From: Vibrio tasmaniensis 1F-187
Lineage (GTDB): Bacteria; Pseudomonadota; Gammaproteobacteria; Enterobacterales; Vibrionaceae
Direction of reading: 5' to 3'
Length of the DNA stretch: 17,180 nucleotides
Assembly (NCBI RefSeq): GCF_000272405.2
Contig: NZ_AJZM02000088.1
Location: 1 to 17,180 of the forward strand
The notes under the pieces are model-generated. The model was given only the letters and a program-made list of their open reading frames with translations, had not been told where the DNA came from and searched no databases. Position numbers and translations under genes: made by a program. Below are positions 1 to 7,506 of this stretch, piece after piece (the stretch's first letter is position 1; each line of letters begins with the position of its first letter).

Positions 1-102
1 GTCAGCCATACCCATAGGTGCGCCAGGGTGACCAGAGTTTGCTTGTTGTACGCCGTCCATGCTTAGAGCACGAATAGCGTTAGCTAGATGTTTGCGGTTC
101 AT
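1..102 (-). CDS. tkt: Transketolase, N-terminal fragment (gene runs off the window)
   Basis: Translating the minus strand from the ATG at 102 gives 34 residues beginning [20 protein letters not shown] and continuing through [12 protein letters not shown], the conserved N-terminal thiamine-diphosphate-binding segment of transketolase. A GGAAGC ribosome binding site lies just upstream. Transketolase moves two-carbon units between sugar phosphates in the cytoplasmic non-oxidative pentose phosphate pathway, working with the transaldolase encoded immediately upstream on the same strand (91 bases away). A hairpin lies between the two genes, so the operon may be partly attenuated. The rest of the gene is outside the window, so its integrity cannot be judged. 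The call is firm because the N-terminal motif is highly diagnostic. Confidence 0.93.
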   Translation of the reverse strand, partial: MNRKHLANAIRALSMDGVQQANSGHPGAPMGMAD

Positions 103-151
103 AATTGCTTCCAAAATTGATTCGAAATTAAAAATTCGTGGATAGATGTAA

Positions 152-176
152 AAGAGGAACGAAATTCGTTCCTCTT
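152..176 (-). terminator. Hairpin between talB and tkt, possible attenuating terminator
   Basis: A perfect 10-bp stem (152-161 with 167-176, extendable to 12 bp with a tiny loop) begins 16 bases after the talB stop. Reading the minus strand it is followed by only about four T before ACATC, so it is at best a moderate terminator. It could lower tkt expression relative to talB or protect the talB 3' end. Confidence 0.5.
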
Positions 177-192
177 ATTTATTAAGTAGTGA

Positions 193-1143
193 TTACAGCT
201 TAGCTGCGATCATGTCTTCTAGTTTGCCTTGGTCTACGGCGAAGTTGCGGATGCCTTCAGCTAGCTTCTCTACAGCCATTGGGTCTTGGTTGTGATCCCA
301 TAGGAACTCAGCGTGAGTCATTGCAGCAGGACGCTCTTTAGTACCGTTAGAGTCAATTAGCTTCTCTACTACTTCGCCTTCAGCTGCTTCTAGGTCTGCT
401 AGAAGTTGAGGAGCGATAGTTAGACGGTCACAACCAGCAAGTTCAAGGATCTCGCCGATGTTACGGAAGCTTGCGCCCATAACAACAGTCTTGTAGCCGT
501 GCTCTTTGTAGTAGTTGTAGATGTCTGAAACAGAGATTACGCCTGGATCTTCTGAAGCTTCGAAATCTCGACCTTCTTTCGCTTTGTACCAGTCCATGAT
601 GCGACCAACGAAAGGAGAGATTAGGAATACGCCAGCTTCAGCACAAGCACGAGCTTGAGCGAAAGAGAATAGAAGCGTTAGGTTACAGTTGATGCCTTCT
701 TTCTCTAGGATTTCAGCAGCACGGATGCCTTCCCAAGTAGAAGCCAGTTTGATAAGGATGCGGTCGTTAGTGATGCCAGCGTCGTTGTACATTTTGATAA
801 GTTGACGAGCTTTAGCAACGCTGCCTTCCATGTCGTAAGAAAGACGAGCATCTACTTCAGTAGAGATGCGGCCAGGTACAACGTTAAGGATTTCTTTACC
901 GATGTTCACGTTAAGCATGTCACAAGTGTCTTGAACTTGTTGTGCTTTGTCGCCACTTTGCGCTTTAGCGTATTCGATAGAAGCATCGATTAGAGGTGCG
1001 TACTCAGCAATTTGAGCGGCTTTAAGAATTAGAGATGGGTTAGTTGTTGCATCTTCAGGAGTGTACTTGCTGATAGCTTCGATATCGCCAGTGTCAGCTA
1101 CAACAGTTGTTAGTTTACGAAGTTGCTCTAATTTATTGCTCAT
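193..1143 (-). CDS. talB: Transaldolase
   Basis: A 316-residue class I transaldolase, the usual length for the TalB family. It transfers dihydroxyacetone from sedoheptulose 7-phosphate to glyceraldehyde 3-phosphate in the cytoplasmic pentose phosphate pathway. The Schiff-base lysine is Lys132 in [11 protein letters not shown], and Asp17 sits in TTVVADTGD; both match the E. coli TalB numbering. The DATTNPSL motif (31-38) and the [11 protein letters not shown] strand are present. The reading frame is open 20 codons further upstream, but I chose the ATG at 1143 because [17 protein letters not shown] is the family N-terminus and an AGGA site lies about 8 bases before it. It is followed on the same strand by tkt. 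A SorC-type regulator diverges from it, and the region between holds motif repeats that may be its operators. Confidence 0.97.
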   Translation of the reverse strand: MSNKLEQLRKLTTVVADTGDIEAISKYTPEDATTNPSLILKAAQIAEYAPLIDASIEYAKAQSGDKAQQVQDTCDMLNVNIGKEILNVVPGRISTEVDARLSYDMEGSVAKARQLIKMYNDAGITNDRILIKLASTWEGIRAAEILEKEGINCNLTLLFSFAQARACAEAGVFLISPFVGRIMDWYKAKEGRDFEASEDPGVISVSDIYNYYKEHGYKTVVMGASFRNIGEILELAGCDRLTIAPQLLADLEAAEGEVVEKLIDSNGTKERPAAMTHAEFLWDHNQDPMAVEKLAEGIRNFAVDQGKLEDMIAAKL

Positions 1144-1602
1144 TTTGATCATCCTATGTATCGCAGAACACCCCTTTAATGGGAGAGGTGTGGGCATTTG
1201 CAAGCGAACTAATGAAGTTCCTCATGGTTGTACCAGTGAGTCAAACTTACATTAATTTAAATTTTTCTCCGAACGAACATTTGCACAGAACATTTGATCG
1301 CTCGATGAGTAAATGATGTAGCCATATTTATCCGATCTAGCCCCAAAGTCAACGGTAAATAGTGCTGTATGGTGACTTCAGTCAAATATATTTCGCTCTA
1401 GTAACCATGGGGTATGCAAGCAAACGTTTAGCGGGCAAAGTGAGGTAAATTAATCAACAGTAAAATCAAGGACACTATGCTGATCAAATGCTCCTTGATG
1501 TTACATATGTTCAGGGTGTAAGCTTGTGTATCACTTACTGAGCTCTCCTTTATTAGGAAGTGCAGCAGGTAAAATAATTGTTAAATATTGGTTGAGTGGT
1601 AT
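1144..1602. promoter_or_regulatory. Divergent talB / SorC-regulator control region
   Basis: This 459-base gene-free stretch separates talB (minus) from the SorC-type regulator (plus). It holds four copies of a GAACATTTG-like motif: 1275-1283 and 1288-1296 on the plus strand, and 1481-1493 (reading GAGCATTTGATCA) and 1503-1512 (reading GAACATATGT) on the minus strand. The two pairs face each other about 190 bases apart. The copies at 1288-1300 and 1481-1493 match at 11 of 13 bases in inverted orientation. SorC-family regulators commonly act as tetramers on spaced sites, so these are reasonable operator candidates. I could not place a convincing -35/-10 pair. No open reading frame here looks real. 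Confidence 0.45.
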
Positions 1603-2601
1603 ATGAGTAAGAATATCCAAGATGTTTCCGAAGAAAATACTGATCTCCTCACTGAAGTAGCCGTTGCTTACTATCAAGATGGCGCTACACAAGAAGAGAT
1701 CTCTAAAAAATTCTCTATCTCTCGTGCAAAGGTTGGTCGAATGCTCAAGCAAGCCCGCGATGAAGGGATTGTCGAGATCACCGTGAAATACCACCCAGTA
1801 TTCAGCGCGAAGATCGAACAACGTTTGATCGAACGATTTGGTGTTAAGCGTGCATTGGTTGCACTAGACCAACCAAATGAAGAGAAGCAGCGGTTACAGG
1901 TTGCGGGTTTGGTGTCGAACTACCTAACGAGCACCCTAAAAAACGGCATGGTAGTCACGGTTGGCCAAGGCCGAAACGTATCGTCGGTTGCTCACCATAC
2001 TGGGGTAATTACCCCACGTGACTGTAAATTCGTATGTGGTATCGGCGGCATTCACCCAAGAGGCGGTATGTTTAATGCCGACCATATATGTAGACAACTC
2101 GCCAAGAAATACGGTGGATCTTCTGAAACCTTGTATGCGCCTGCTTATGCAGAGAACAAAGCACAAAAATCCGCGTTCATGGAAAACAGCACCGTTAAGC
2201 AAACACTCGATCTAGCTCGTAAGGCAGATGTTGCATTAGTCGGTATTGGTGATATGAGTGAAAACAGCTACATGGTCGACCTAGGTTGGTTTACGGCGGG
2301 AGAGGTCGTCCAATCTCGTTTACTACAAGGCGTGGTCGGTGACTTTGCGGGTTATGACTTTTTTGATGTACACGGCAAAGCCGCAAACACTGTGATGAGT
2401 GACCGAGTCATCGGCTTAGGCCTGGAAGAGTTCCGCCCAATCGCTGAGGTAATTGCCATCGCTGCCGAGAACAGTAAGCCATTAGCTTTATTAGGTGCAT
2501 TAAGAACCGGCGTAGTAGACGTGATTGCAACCAGCGTAAGTAATGCTTTGACGGTGCTTAACTTGGATGAGCAGATGAAACATGCTGAGTTAGATGATTA
2601 G
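1603..2601 (+). CDS. SorC/DeoR-family sugar-binding transcriptional regulator
   Basis: A 332-residue cytoplasmic regulator. Residues about 18-65 form a helix-turn-helix: TQEEISKKFSISRAKVGRMLKQA is typical of SorC-family DNA-binding domains. From about residue 70 onward is the sugar-binding effector domain, with VTVGQGRNVSSVAHHT, VCGIGGIHPRGG and the C-terminal IAIAAENSKPLALLGALRTGVVDVIATS segment, in which the family binds phosphorylated sugars. Translation could also begin at a TTG five codons upstream (1588); I prefer the ATG at 1603 because the family begins near MSKNIQDVSEENTDLLTEV, though its ribosome site (GAGTGG) is weak. Being divergent from talB-tkt, it probably controls pentose phosphate genes in response to a sugar phosphate. 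That role is inferred from position; the effector is unknown. A strong terminator follows. Confidence 0.9.
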   Translation: MSKNIQDVSEENTDLLTEVAVAYYQDGATQEEISKKFSISRAKVGRMLKQARDEGIVEITVKYHPVFSAKIEQRLIERFGVKRALVALDQPNEEKQRLQVAGLVSNYLTSTLKNGMVVTVGQGRNVSSVAHHTGVITPRDCKFVCGIGGIHPRGGMFNADHICRQLAKKYGGSSETLYAPAYAENKAQKSAFMENSTVKQTLDLARKADVALVGIGDMSENSYMVDLGWFTAGEVVQSRLLQGVVGDFAGYDFFDVHGKAANTVMSDRVIGLGLEEFRPIAEVIAIAAENSKPLALLGALRTGVVDVIATSVSNALTVLNLDEQMKHAELDD

Positions 2602-2616
2602 CAAAATATAAACCTG

Positions 2617-2640
2617 GGGAGCCCGTTTGGGCTCCCTTTT
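2617..2640 (+). terminator. Rho-independent terminator after the SorC-family regulator
   Basis: A perfect 8-bp GC-rich stem (GGGAGCCC at 2617-2624 with GGGCTCCC at 2629-2636) with a GTTT loop and four T, 15 bases after the stop codon. The convergent GGDEF/EAL gene ends at 2648, so the hairpin may also slow transcription from that side, but there is no T tract in that direction. Confidence 0.88.
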
Positions 2641-2647
2641 GCTCTCT

Positions 2648-4951
2648 CTAAAGAATAGGTTCTGACTCTTTACTCGTGATTTTGGGGAGCGAGGAGAGAT
2701 ACGTGCACAGTTCATCATAAGGAATAGGACGAGAGAAGTAGTAACCTTGCATCAAGTCACATCCACATGCTTTTAGAATCGCGAAGTGTTCGTTTGATTC
2801 TACGCCTTCTGCCAACACCACCATACCGAAGTTTTTACCGATAGCGATGATGTTCTGGACCATTGTTAGTGACTGTTGATCGACTGCTATGTTTTCAATG
2901 AAACTCTTATCAATCTTAAGTTCGTCGATAGGGAGTGCTTTTAACATGCTCAATGACGAGTAGCCCGTACCGAAGTCATCTAGAGAAATCTTAATATCGT
3001 TTTCTTTGAGGGCTTCAAACAGTGGTTTCACTATAGCCACATCTTCAATGAACAAGCTTTCAGTAATCTCGAGCGTTAAACAGCTTGGTGAGAACTGATA
3101 TTTCTCAAGCGTAGTGAATAGGTGTTCTGAGAACGACTTATGTGAAAACTGACGTACGGATATATTGATCGAAAGACCGATCTTTTGTTCTATCGTTCGG
3201 TGTAAATGAGCGATCTGCATAACGCTGGATTCAATAATAAAGGTGCCGAGTTTTTGCATTAAACCTGTGCTTTCAGCAATAGGAATAAATACGTCTGGCG
3301 GGACAAAACCCAGTTCATCATCTACCCAACGCACAAGCGCTTCTACACCGTGAGTACTTTCATCGGCACGAACCAATGGTTGAAAAACCATAAATAAAGC
3401 TTGTTTATCGATAGCGATACGAAGCCTTTGTTCTACTCTCATTTTGTAGAGGTGGGCGTCTTGCATCTCAGTAGTAAAAATACTGTATGAGTTTTGCTGC
3501 TGTTTCGCTTTGTACATCGAAATATCGGCAGAGCGTAACAGGCTATCTAAATCTCTTCCGTGGTCTGGGAAGCGGGCAATACCTACACTGCAACTCAACA
3601 AAAATTGAGCGCTTTCAACTTCATAAGGTTGAGAAAGTACTTCAATAATTCGTTCTGATAGTCGCTTAATTTCAGATTCACTATTCAGCGTTGTTAAAAA
3701 CAAGAACTCATCACTGGATTCTCGTACCAATAGGCTGACTCTGGAGCGAAACCGCATCAAACGTAATGCAATTTGTTTGAGCACCTTGTCTCCGAAGTCA
3801 TGTCCATGGGTATCATTAACACATTTGAAGTTATCGATGTCGATAAACAGCATTGAGAATGGGTCTGACTCATCTTCAATCCACTTGCCAATGTTTTTAC
3901 GCATATAGGAGCGGTTGGGGAGAGAGGTTAATGGATCGTGATTGGCTTGGTAAATCAATTGGCTGCGAGTTCGTTGTTCGTTCTTCGCAATCGATTTTAC
4001 TAAAAAATAGAAACCAAACTGAAGAACAACAAAAACAAAGAAAAGAGCACCAAACTCTTTTGCGAATATACCATCAACGTGTGCTAGGTCTGTTCGGCCG
4101 ACAACCCAAAGCTTGTAGTCTGGAATGTATTTAGCGCTAACGAGCGATGGGAAAGCGCTATCATCGATACAGAAAGAATATGTGTATTTTCCTGTTTTCG
4201 CTTCTTTGACGCTGACAGTCACTTGCTCAGAAAAGCTTTTGGTAATGCGATCCATTAGAACGTTATCAACCGGTTTTAAATAAGCGTCTAGCGACTCGAT
4301 ATCGCTAGAAAAAAACTGACGATAGTTGTCGGTTCTAAGTAGAGTTAACGTGTTGTAATTGCCTGCGTGCGCATTGTTTTCAAACAAAATTGTGCTGTCT
4401 AAGCGTAAACCTGCGGTCATGACTGCATCAACGTTCTTGCCATCGAGAGAAATGGATTTTCTCATTGGGATCACGAGGCTGTTAAGAGAATCATGGAAAT
4501 AAGTGCGCCCCAAAACCATTTTATTACTAGATACAGCCTCTAGAAATGAGTCTTTGGTGTATGGGAGATCCAGTAAGTTAAATTGGTCAGACAGCTGTAG
4601 GTTTGAGCTGATTGACAGGTAATCCCCTTGAGGATTTAGTAACCCGAAAGCGGCTATTGCAGGATGAGTATCAAGCAGTTTATCTAATATTGGTCGAATT
4701 TGAATCGAAGCCGTTCGGGTAAAGTCGGACTGCTGAGCAAGTTGATGCCCAACCACTTCAAGCAGTGCTTCTTGGCTAGTTAATAGAGAGTTTACTGAGC
4801 TAGAGAAGATCTCGACTTGGATATGTTGTTGCTTAGTAAAGTCATCTCTGTTTGATTGCCACTTGGTTATGCCAAAGGCGCTGAAAAGTATCAGGGTAAG
4901 CAGCACGATCAGAGCGTACAGCGACCAGATATTTTTCTTAAATAGAGCCAT
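2648..4951 (-). CDS. Membrane-bound GGDEF/EAL protein, likely c-di-GMP phosphodiesterase
   Basis: A 767-residue inner-membrane signalling protein. A transmembrane helix (about 9-27) is followed by a periplasmic sensor region (about 30-298, probably a Cache-type ligand domain), a second helix (about 301-321), a GGDEF domain (about 335-495) and an EAL domain (about 505-755). The GGDEF signature is RESSDEF (SSDEF at 412-416), so the two glycines needed for cyclase activity are lost, and no RxxD inhibitory site is visible. The EAL domain keeps its catalytic set: EALVRW (537-542), the NIS motif near 596, ExT in LEITES (628-630), DDFGTG (658-663), Lys679, AEGVE (714-718) and QGYYFSRP (735-742). It therefore most likely hydrolyses c-di-GMP, with the GGDEF domain as a possible GTP-sensing regulator. 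AAGG lies 7 bases before the ATG. It is apparently monocistronic. Confidence 0.94.
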   Translation of the reverse strand: MALFKKNIWSLYALIVLLTLILFSAFGITKWQSNRDDFTKQQHIQVEIFSSSVNSLLTSQEALLEVVGHQLAQQSDFTRTASIQIRPILDKLLDTHPAIAAFGLLNPQGDYLSISSNLQLSDQFNLLDLPYTKDSFLEAVSSNKMVLGRTYFHDSLNSLVIPMRKSISLDGKNVDAVMTAGLRLDSTILFENNAHAGNYNTLTLLRTDNYRQFFSSDIESLDAYLKPVDNVLMDRITKSFSEQVTVSVKEAKTGKYTYSFCIDDSAFPSLVSAKYIPDYKLWVVGRTDLAHVDGIFAKEFGALFFVFVVLQFGFYFLVKSIAKNEQRTRSQLIYQANHDPLTSLPNRSYMRKNIGKWIEDESDPFSMLFIDIDNFKCVNDTHGHDFGDKVLKQIALRLMRFRSRVSLLVRESSDEFLFLTTLNSESEIKRLSERIIEVLSQPYEVESAQFLLSCSVGIARFPDHGRDLDSLLRSADISMYKAKQQQNSYSIFTTEMQDAHLYKMRVEQRLRIAIDKQALFMVFQPLVRADESTHGVEALVRWVDDELGFVPPDVFIPIAESTGLMQKLGTFIIESSVMQIAHLHRTIEQKIGLSINISVRQFSHKSFSEHLFTTLEKYQFSPSCLTLEITESLFIEDVAIVKPLFEALKENDIKISLDDFGTGYSSLSMLKALPIDELKIDKSFIENIAVDQQSLTMVQNIIAIGKNFGMVVLAEGVESNEHFAILKACGCDLMQGYYFSRPIPYDELCTYLSSLPKITSKESEPIL

Positions 4952-5376
4952 GAGATGCCTTTTGTTGGTGACTACTTTTAACAGACTGCAAGTGACAAAC
5001 GTTTATATCGCCAGTGTGATTAATACAACGAGGCATAAAAAATATATCAATGATTAAATAGTGTAACGGCTACGAACAGAGATTCTTGAATGAAATATTA
5101 ACACTCATAAACGTGCTGACAATTAACCCATGATTAATCACAGTTTTTGTTAAAAATCGGATGGCTCTACACCTACGTAGTGTTAACTCTGTCACTACCT
5201 AGGTGTCTTCAAGTGACTGCGTCTTCAAGTTACAACCGTGTTAAACGCTTGAGTTCATAAGTGCCTAGCTGATTGAGCAATAAGATGCTTAAGTGTCATG
5301 GGCTTCAGCCATAACCTTTAGTGAGCTCCGTATGCATGTACAGTATATTCTAACAGTATCATTAAGCGAAGCTGAA
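4952..5376. other. Gene-free stretch upstream of the GGDEF/EAL gene
   Basis: No credible reading frame is visible in these 425 bases. They must hold the promoter of the GGDEF/EAL gene. A weak candidate on the minus strand is TTGTAT then TATAAA 15 bases later, within 5001-5031. There is also an imperfect 14-bp inverted repeat at 5169-5206 (listed separately) and a 10-base direct repeat GTCTTCAAGT at 5205-5214 and 5221-5230. I see no clear terminator for the sulfurtransferase gene that ends at 5377. Confidence 0.4.
5169..5206. repeat. Imperfect 14-bp inverted repeat (hairpin)
   Basis: ACACCTACGTAGTG (5169-5182) pairs with CACTACCTAGGTGT (5193-5206) at 13 of 14 positions around a 10-base loop. 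No T tract follows on either strand, so it is not an ordinary terminator. It lies about 220 bases upstream of the GGDEF/EAL start and about 170 bases beyond the sulfurtransferase stop. Its role is unknown. Confidence 0.6.
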
Positions 5377-6225
5377 TTACTTTTTAGTTACGGTAATAGG
5401 TAGTTTTTCATTTGCGCCCCATTCAGTCCATGAGCCATCGTAAACGCCCATATCACTTGAATAACCAGCCAGTTTAGCGGCTAATAAAATGATGCAAGCC
5501 GTCACACCAGAGCCACAGCTAAAGAACATTGGTTGAGAGGGGGTTAAGTTTAGAGTCGAGAAAATGTCAACTAACTCTTCTTGAGGCTTCAATTTACCTG
5601 CATTTAAGACTTGTGCGAACGGCAAGCAAACTGAGTTTGGGATGTGGCCACTACGTAAGCCTTCACGTGGTTCTGGAACTTCTGAATCGAAGCGAGCTTG
5701 AGAACGCGCATCTACAATGTTCGCGCTCTTGTGAGCGGAATAGCTTTCGATTTGTTGAGCATTAACAAAATAGTCGTCTTGAATACTCCCATCAAAATTC
5801 CCGGCTTGAAATTCTGTTTTATAGTTAGTGTCTGTTACGTAACCTGCATCTATCCATGCTGGTAAACCGCCATCTAAGATATAAACGTTGTTATGTCCCA
5901 TTGCTATAAACATCCACCATGCGCGAGGCGAGGCAAAAGTTCCTGAGTTATCGTAAACCACTATCGTACTGTCTTGATTGATACCAATTTCTTGTGCGCG
6001 TGTATTGAAGTGTTTTTCGGTCGGGAACATGTGAGGGAGCAGAGTGTGCTTGTTACAAAAGTCTTTGTCGTAATCGAAACGAATCGCACTAGGTATCATT
6101 TGTCCTTTGATCTTTTCTGACTCACTTGGGATCTGAAATTCGATACTGGCGTCGAGGATTACAATGTTGTCTTCTTCTAGCAAACGTTGTTGAAGTTGTT
6201 CTGGTGAAATGAGTGGCTGATTCAT
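5377..6225 (-). CDS. sseA: 3-mercaptopyruvate sulfurtransferase (tandem rhodanese domains)
   Basis: A 282-residue cytoplasmic sulfurtransferase, close to the 281 residues of E. coli SseA. It moves sulfur from 3-mercaptopyruvate to cyanide or thiol acceptors through a cysteine persulfide. There are two rhodanese domains: an inactive N-terminal one (about 5-130, with ILDAS, VVYDNSG and PRAWWMF) and a catalytic C-terminal one (about 155-280, with IVDARSQARF and GHIPNS). The active loop is CGSGVTA with Cys237; CGSG rather than CRKG favours mercaptopyruvate over thiosulfate as donor. An in-frame ATG at 6240 would add MDIRR. I prefer 6225 for length and for the GGA/AAGAAG upstream, but neither start has a strong ribosome site. 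The small membrane protein gene ends 35 bases upstream on the same strand, so they may share a transcript. Confidence 0.93.
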   Translation of the reverse strand: MNQPLISPEQLQQRLLEEDNIVILDASIEFQIPSESEKIKGQMIPSAIRFDYDKDFCNKHTLLPHMFPTEKHFNTRAQEIGINQDSTIVVYDNSGTFASPRAWWMFIAMGHNNVYILDGGLPAWIDAGYVTDTNYKTEFQAGNFDGSIQDDYFVNAQQIESYSAHKSANIVDARSQARFDSEVPEPREGLRSGHIPNSVCLPFAQVLNAGKLKPQEELVDIFSTLNLTPSQPMFFSCGSGVTACIILLAAKLAGYSSDMGVYDGSWTEWGANEKLPITVTKK

Positions 6226-6260
6226 TCTTCTTATATCCATTCTTGTTGTTATATCGGCGA

Positions 6261-6575
6261 CTAAGGCGCAGCCCGGCAGTGGATGTACTGATAGCTGCTT
6301 TGTCCGGTTATTTGATTGTTTAATGTATCAAGCACGACCACAGAATCAAGAGGGCAGTCTGTTGTTGGTGGAATGGAAACGCGAAATATTTCGTTGTCTT
6401 GAGTTTCAACCGTGAGGTAGCGTCTATGTCCGTCAAGGGATTGAGTGAGCGTATTGGAGATGACTCTGGCTTCAATGCGTTCTCCGGTAGAAGATGTCAT
6501 CGGGAAATAGGTGAGAAATAAAAGTAGCCCAATACCAATCGATAATATAACGAATCCTATTTTCAACTGTTTCAT
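6261..6575 (-). CDS. Small membrane-anchored protein of unknown function
   Basis: A 104-residue protein I do not recognise. A basic start (MKQLK) leads into one hydrophobic helix at about residues 6-24. The remaining roughly 80 residues would lie in the periplasm if the helix is a signal anchor. That part looks like a small beta-rich domain (IEARVISNTLTQ, RRYLTVETQDNEIFRVSIPP) ending in a segment with Cys74 and Cys100, which could form a disulfide. AAGG lies about 10 bases before the ATG, supporting the start. It precedes the sulfurtransferase gene by 35 bases on the same strand and is probably cotranscribed with it. The region upstream (6576-6664) has no other gene and would hold its promoter. 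Confidence 0.75.
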   Translation of the reverse strand: MKQLKIGFVILSIGIGLLLFLTYFPMTSSTGERIEARVISNTLTQSLDGHRRYLTVETQDNEIFRVSIPPTTDCPLDSVVVLDTLNNQITGQSSYQYIHCRAAP

Positions 6576-6664
6576 AAAGTAAGCCTTTGAAAGTCATCTT
6601 TAAAAGATAAGACAGGCTTTCGATAAAGTGAACATAACCAGTACTGAAAATTGAAATTGCGCCC

Positions 6665-6696
6665 AAATAAAAAGGTGAGCCTCATTGCTCACCTTT
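6665..6696 (-). terminator. Rho-independent terminator after the lipoprotein gene
   Basis: A perfect 10-bp stem (AAAGGTGAGC at 6671-6680 with GCTCACCTTT at 6687-6696) has a 6-base loop and, reading the minus strand, a TTTTTATTT tail. It lies 100 bases past the lipoprotein stop codon and closes the LruC-lipoprotein unit. Confidence 0.85.
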
Positions 6697-6795
6697 ATGC
6701 ATTGTTATTCGACTTTCAACTTCGAGACTGCTGCCTAACTCCAACTGAATTTAGCCATTGTCTAAGTGAACTCAGCACTTTTCATTCCTTTACGT

Positions 6796-7506
6796 TTACC
6801 AAGTGATTTGTGATCCGTCACTTGCAACGACTTGTTGCAGCGGCGCTTGACCATCATAAAACCAGATCTCAATCAACAGAATATCTTCGCTTAGCGGCGC
6901 CGAAAAGTTGGATGTAAATGTACCGTTGTCTAAAGGGCCTCCAATGACCTTACTTGAATAATCCGGCTTGTAGGTTGAATCTGCTCTTGTGGTAAATCGG
7001 CTATATACAGATACAAACGAACGATCGGTTGAGATGTGGCTGATATCAATATTGAGGTCGAATTGATCTACAGAGTTATAATCGAAACCATCAGGTATTA
7101 CGAGCTCATCCATTTTGTACGCTTGCGGGCCGTTGGAGATAACCGCATTAACTGGTGTCGGTGCCGGATTTATAGCGACGGTGACTGGTGATGAGACCAC
7201 TGATGGTGATGTAACTGGCGCTGACGCCACTGGTGTTGACGTCGCTGGTGTTGACGTCACTGGTGTTGACGTCACTGGTGTTGAAGGCGATGGGTTAGGA
7301 GTTGATGCTCCTCCATCGCCGCCTCCGCCACCACACCCTACCAACGTTAGTGATGCGATTAGTAATGGAATACGTATTGACTGCGACTGAGCCGTATTTT
7401 TCTTAAGTGCAGCATTCGACAGACTAGATAAGATAGCATTGGTCAGCGGCAGGTGTTTGGAACCAATCGGTGGATTGAGTACCGCCGGATTCAGCAAAGT
7501 TCGCAA
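6796..7506 (-). CDS. Probable lipoprotein with Thr/Pro repeat stalk; start uncertain
   Basis: I do not recognise a named family. The frame contains a lipobox LTLVGC after a hydrophobic stretch, so the mature lipoprotein would start at the Cys encoded at 7333-7335. It continues with a Gly-rich run, a Ser/Thr/Pro stalk of STPVT-like five-residue repeats, and a roughly 110-residue C-terminal domain (from about ISNGPQAYKMDELVIPDGFD to the end) that is acidic and probably beta-rich. The coordinates use the furthest TTG (7506), but that start overlaps the preceding LruC gene by 83 bases, has no ribosome site and puts 40 odd residues before the signal peptide. No ATG or GTG is in frame between the LruC stop and the lipobox. 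One extra A in the A5 run at 7397-7401 would join the ATG at 7415 (MLHLRKNTAQ) to this frame and give a normal lipoprotein signal. It is probably cotranscribed with the LruC gene. Confidence 0.7.
   Translation of the reverse strand: MRTLLNPAVLNPPIGSKHLPLTNAILSSLSNAALKKNTAQSQSIRIPLLIASLTLVGCGGGGGDGGASTPNPSPSTPVTSTPVTSTPATSTPVASAPVTSPSVVSSPVTVAINPAPTPVNAVISNGPQAYKMDELVIPDGFDYNSVDQFDLNIDISHISTDRSFVSVYSRFTTRADSTYKPDYSSKVIGGPLDNGTFTSNFSAPLSEDILLIEIWFYDGQAPLQQVVASDGSQITW
7214..7288. repeat. 15-bp tandem repeat, five copies, encoding the lipoprotein stalk
   Basis: Units of 15 bases based on actggtgttgacgtc run from 7214 to 7288. The copies at 7229-7243 and 7259-7273 are identical and the one at 7244-7258 differs by one base. 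On the minus strand they encode STPVT-type pentapeptides. Copy number could vary between strains and change stalk length. Confidence 0.85.

Noticed and set aside
3853..4134. Plus-strand 93-codon frame inside the GGDEF/EAL gene
   Set aside because: It lies opposite strongly recognisable GGDEF coding sequence and encodes no known fold or motif.
7115..7390. Plus-strand 91-codon frame with Val/Asp/Gly repeats
   Set aside because: It is the antisense shadow of the Thr/Pro repeat of the lipoprotein; the lipobox and signal features lie on the minus strand, and no ribosome site precedes it.
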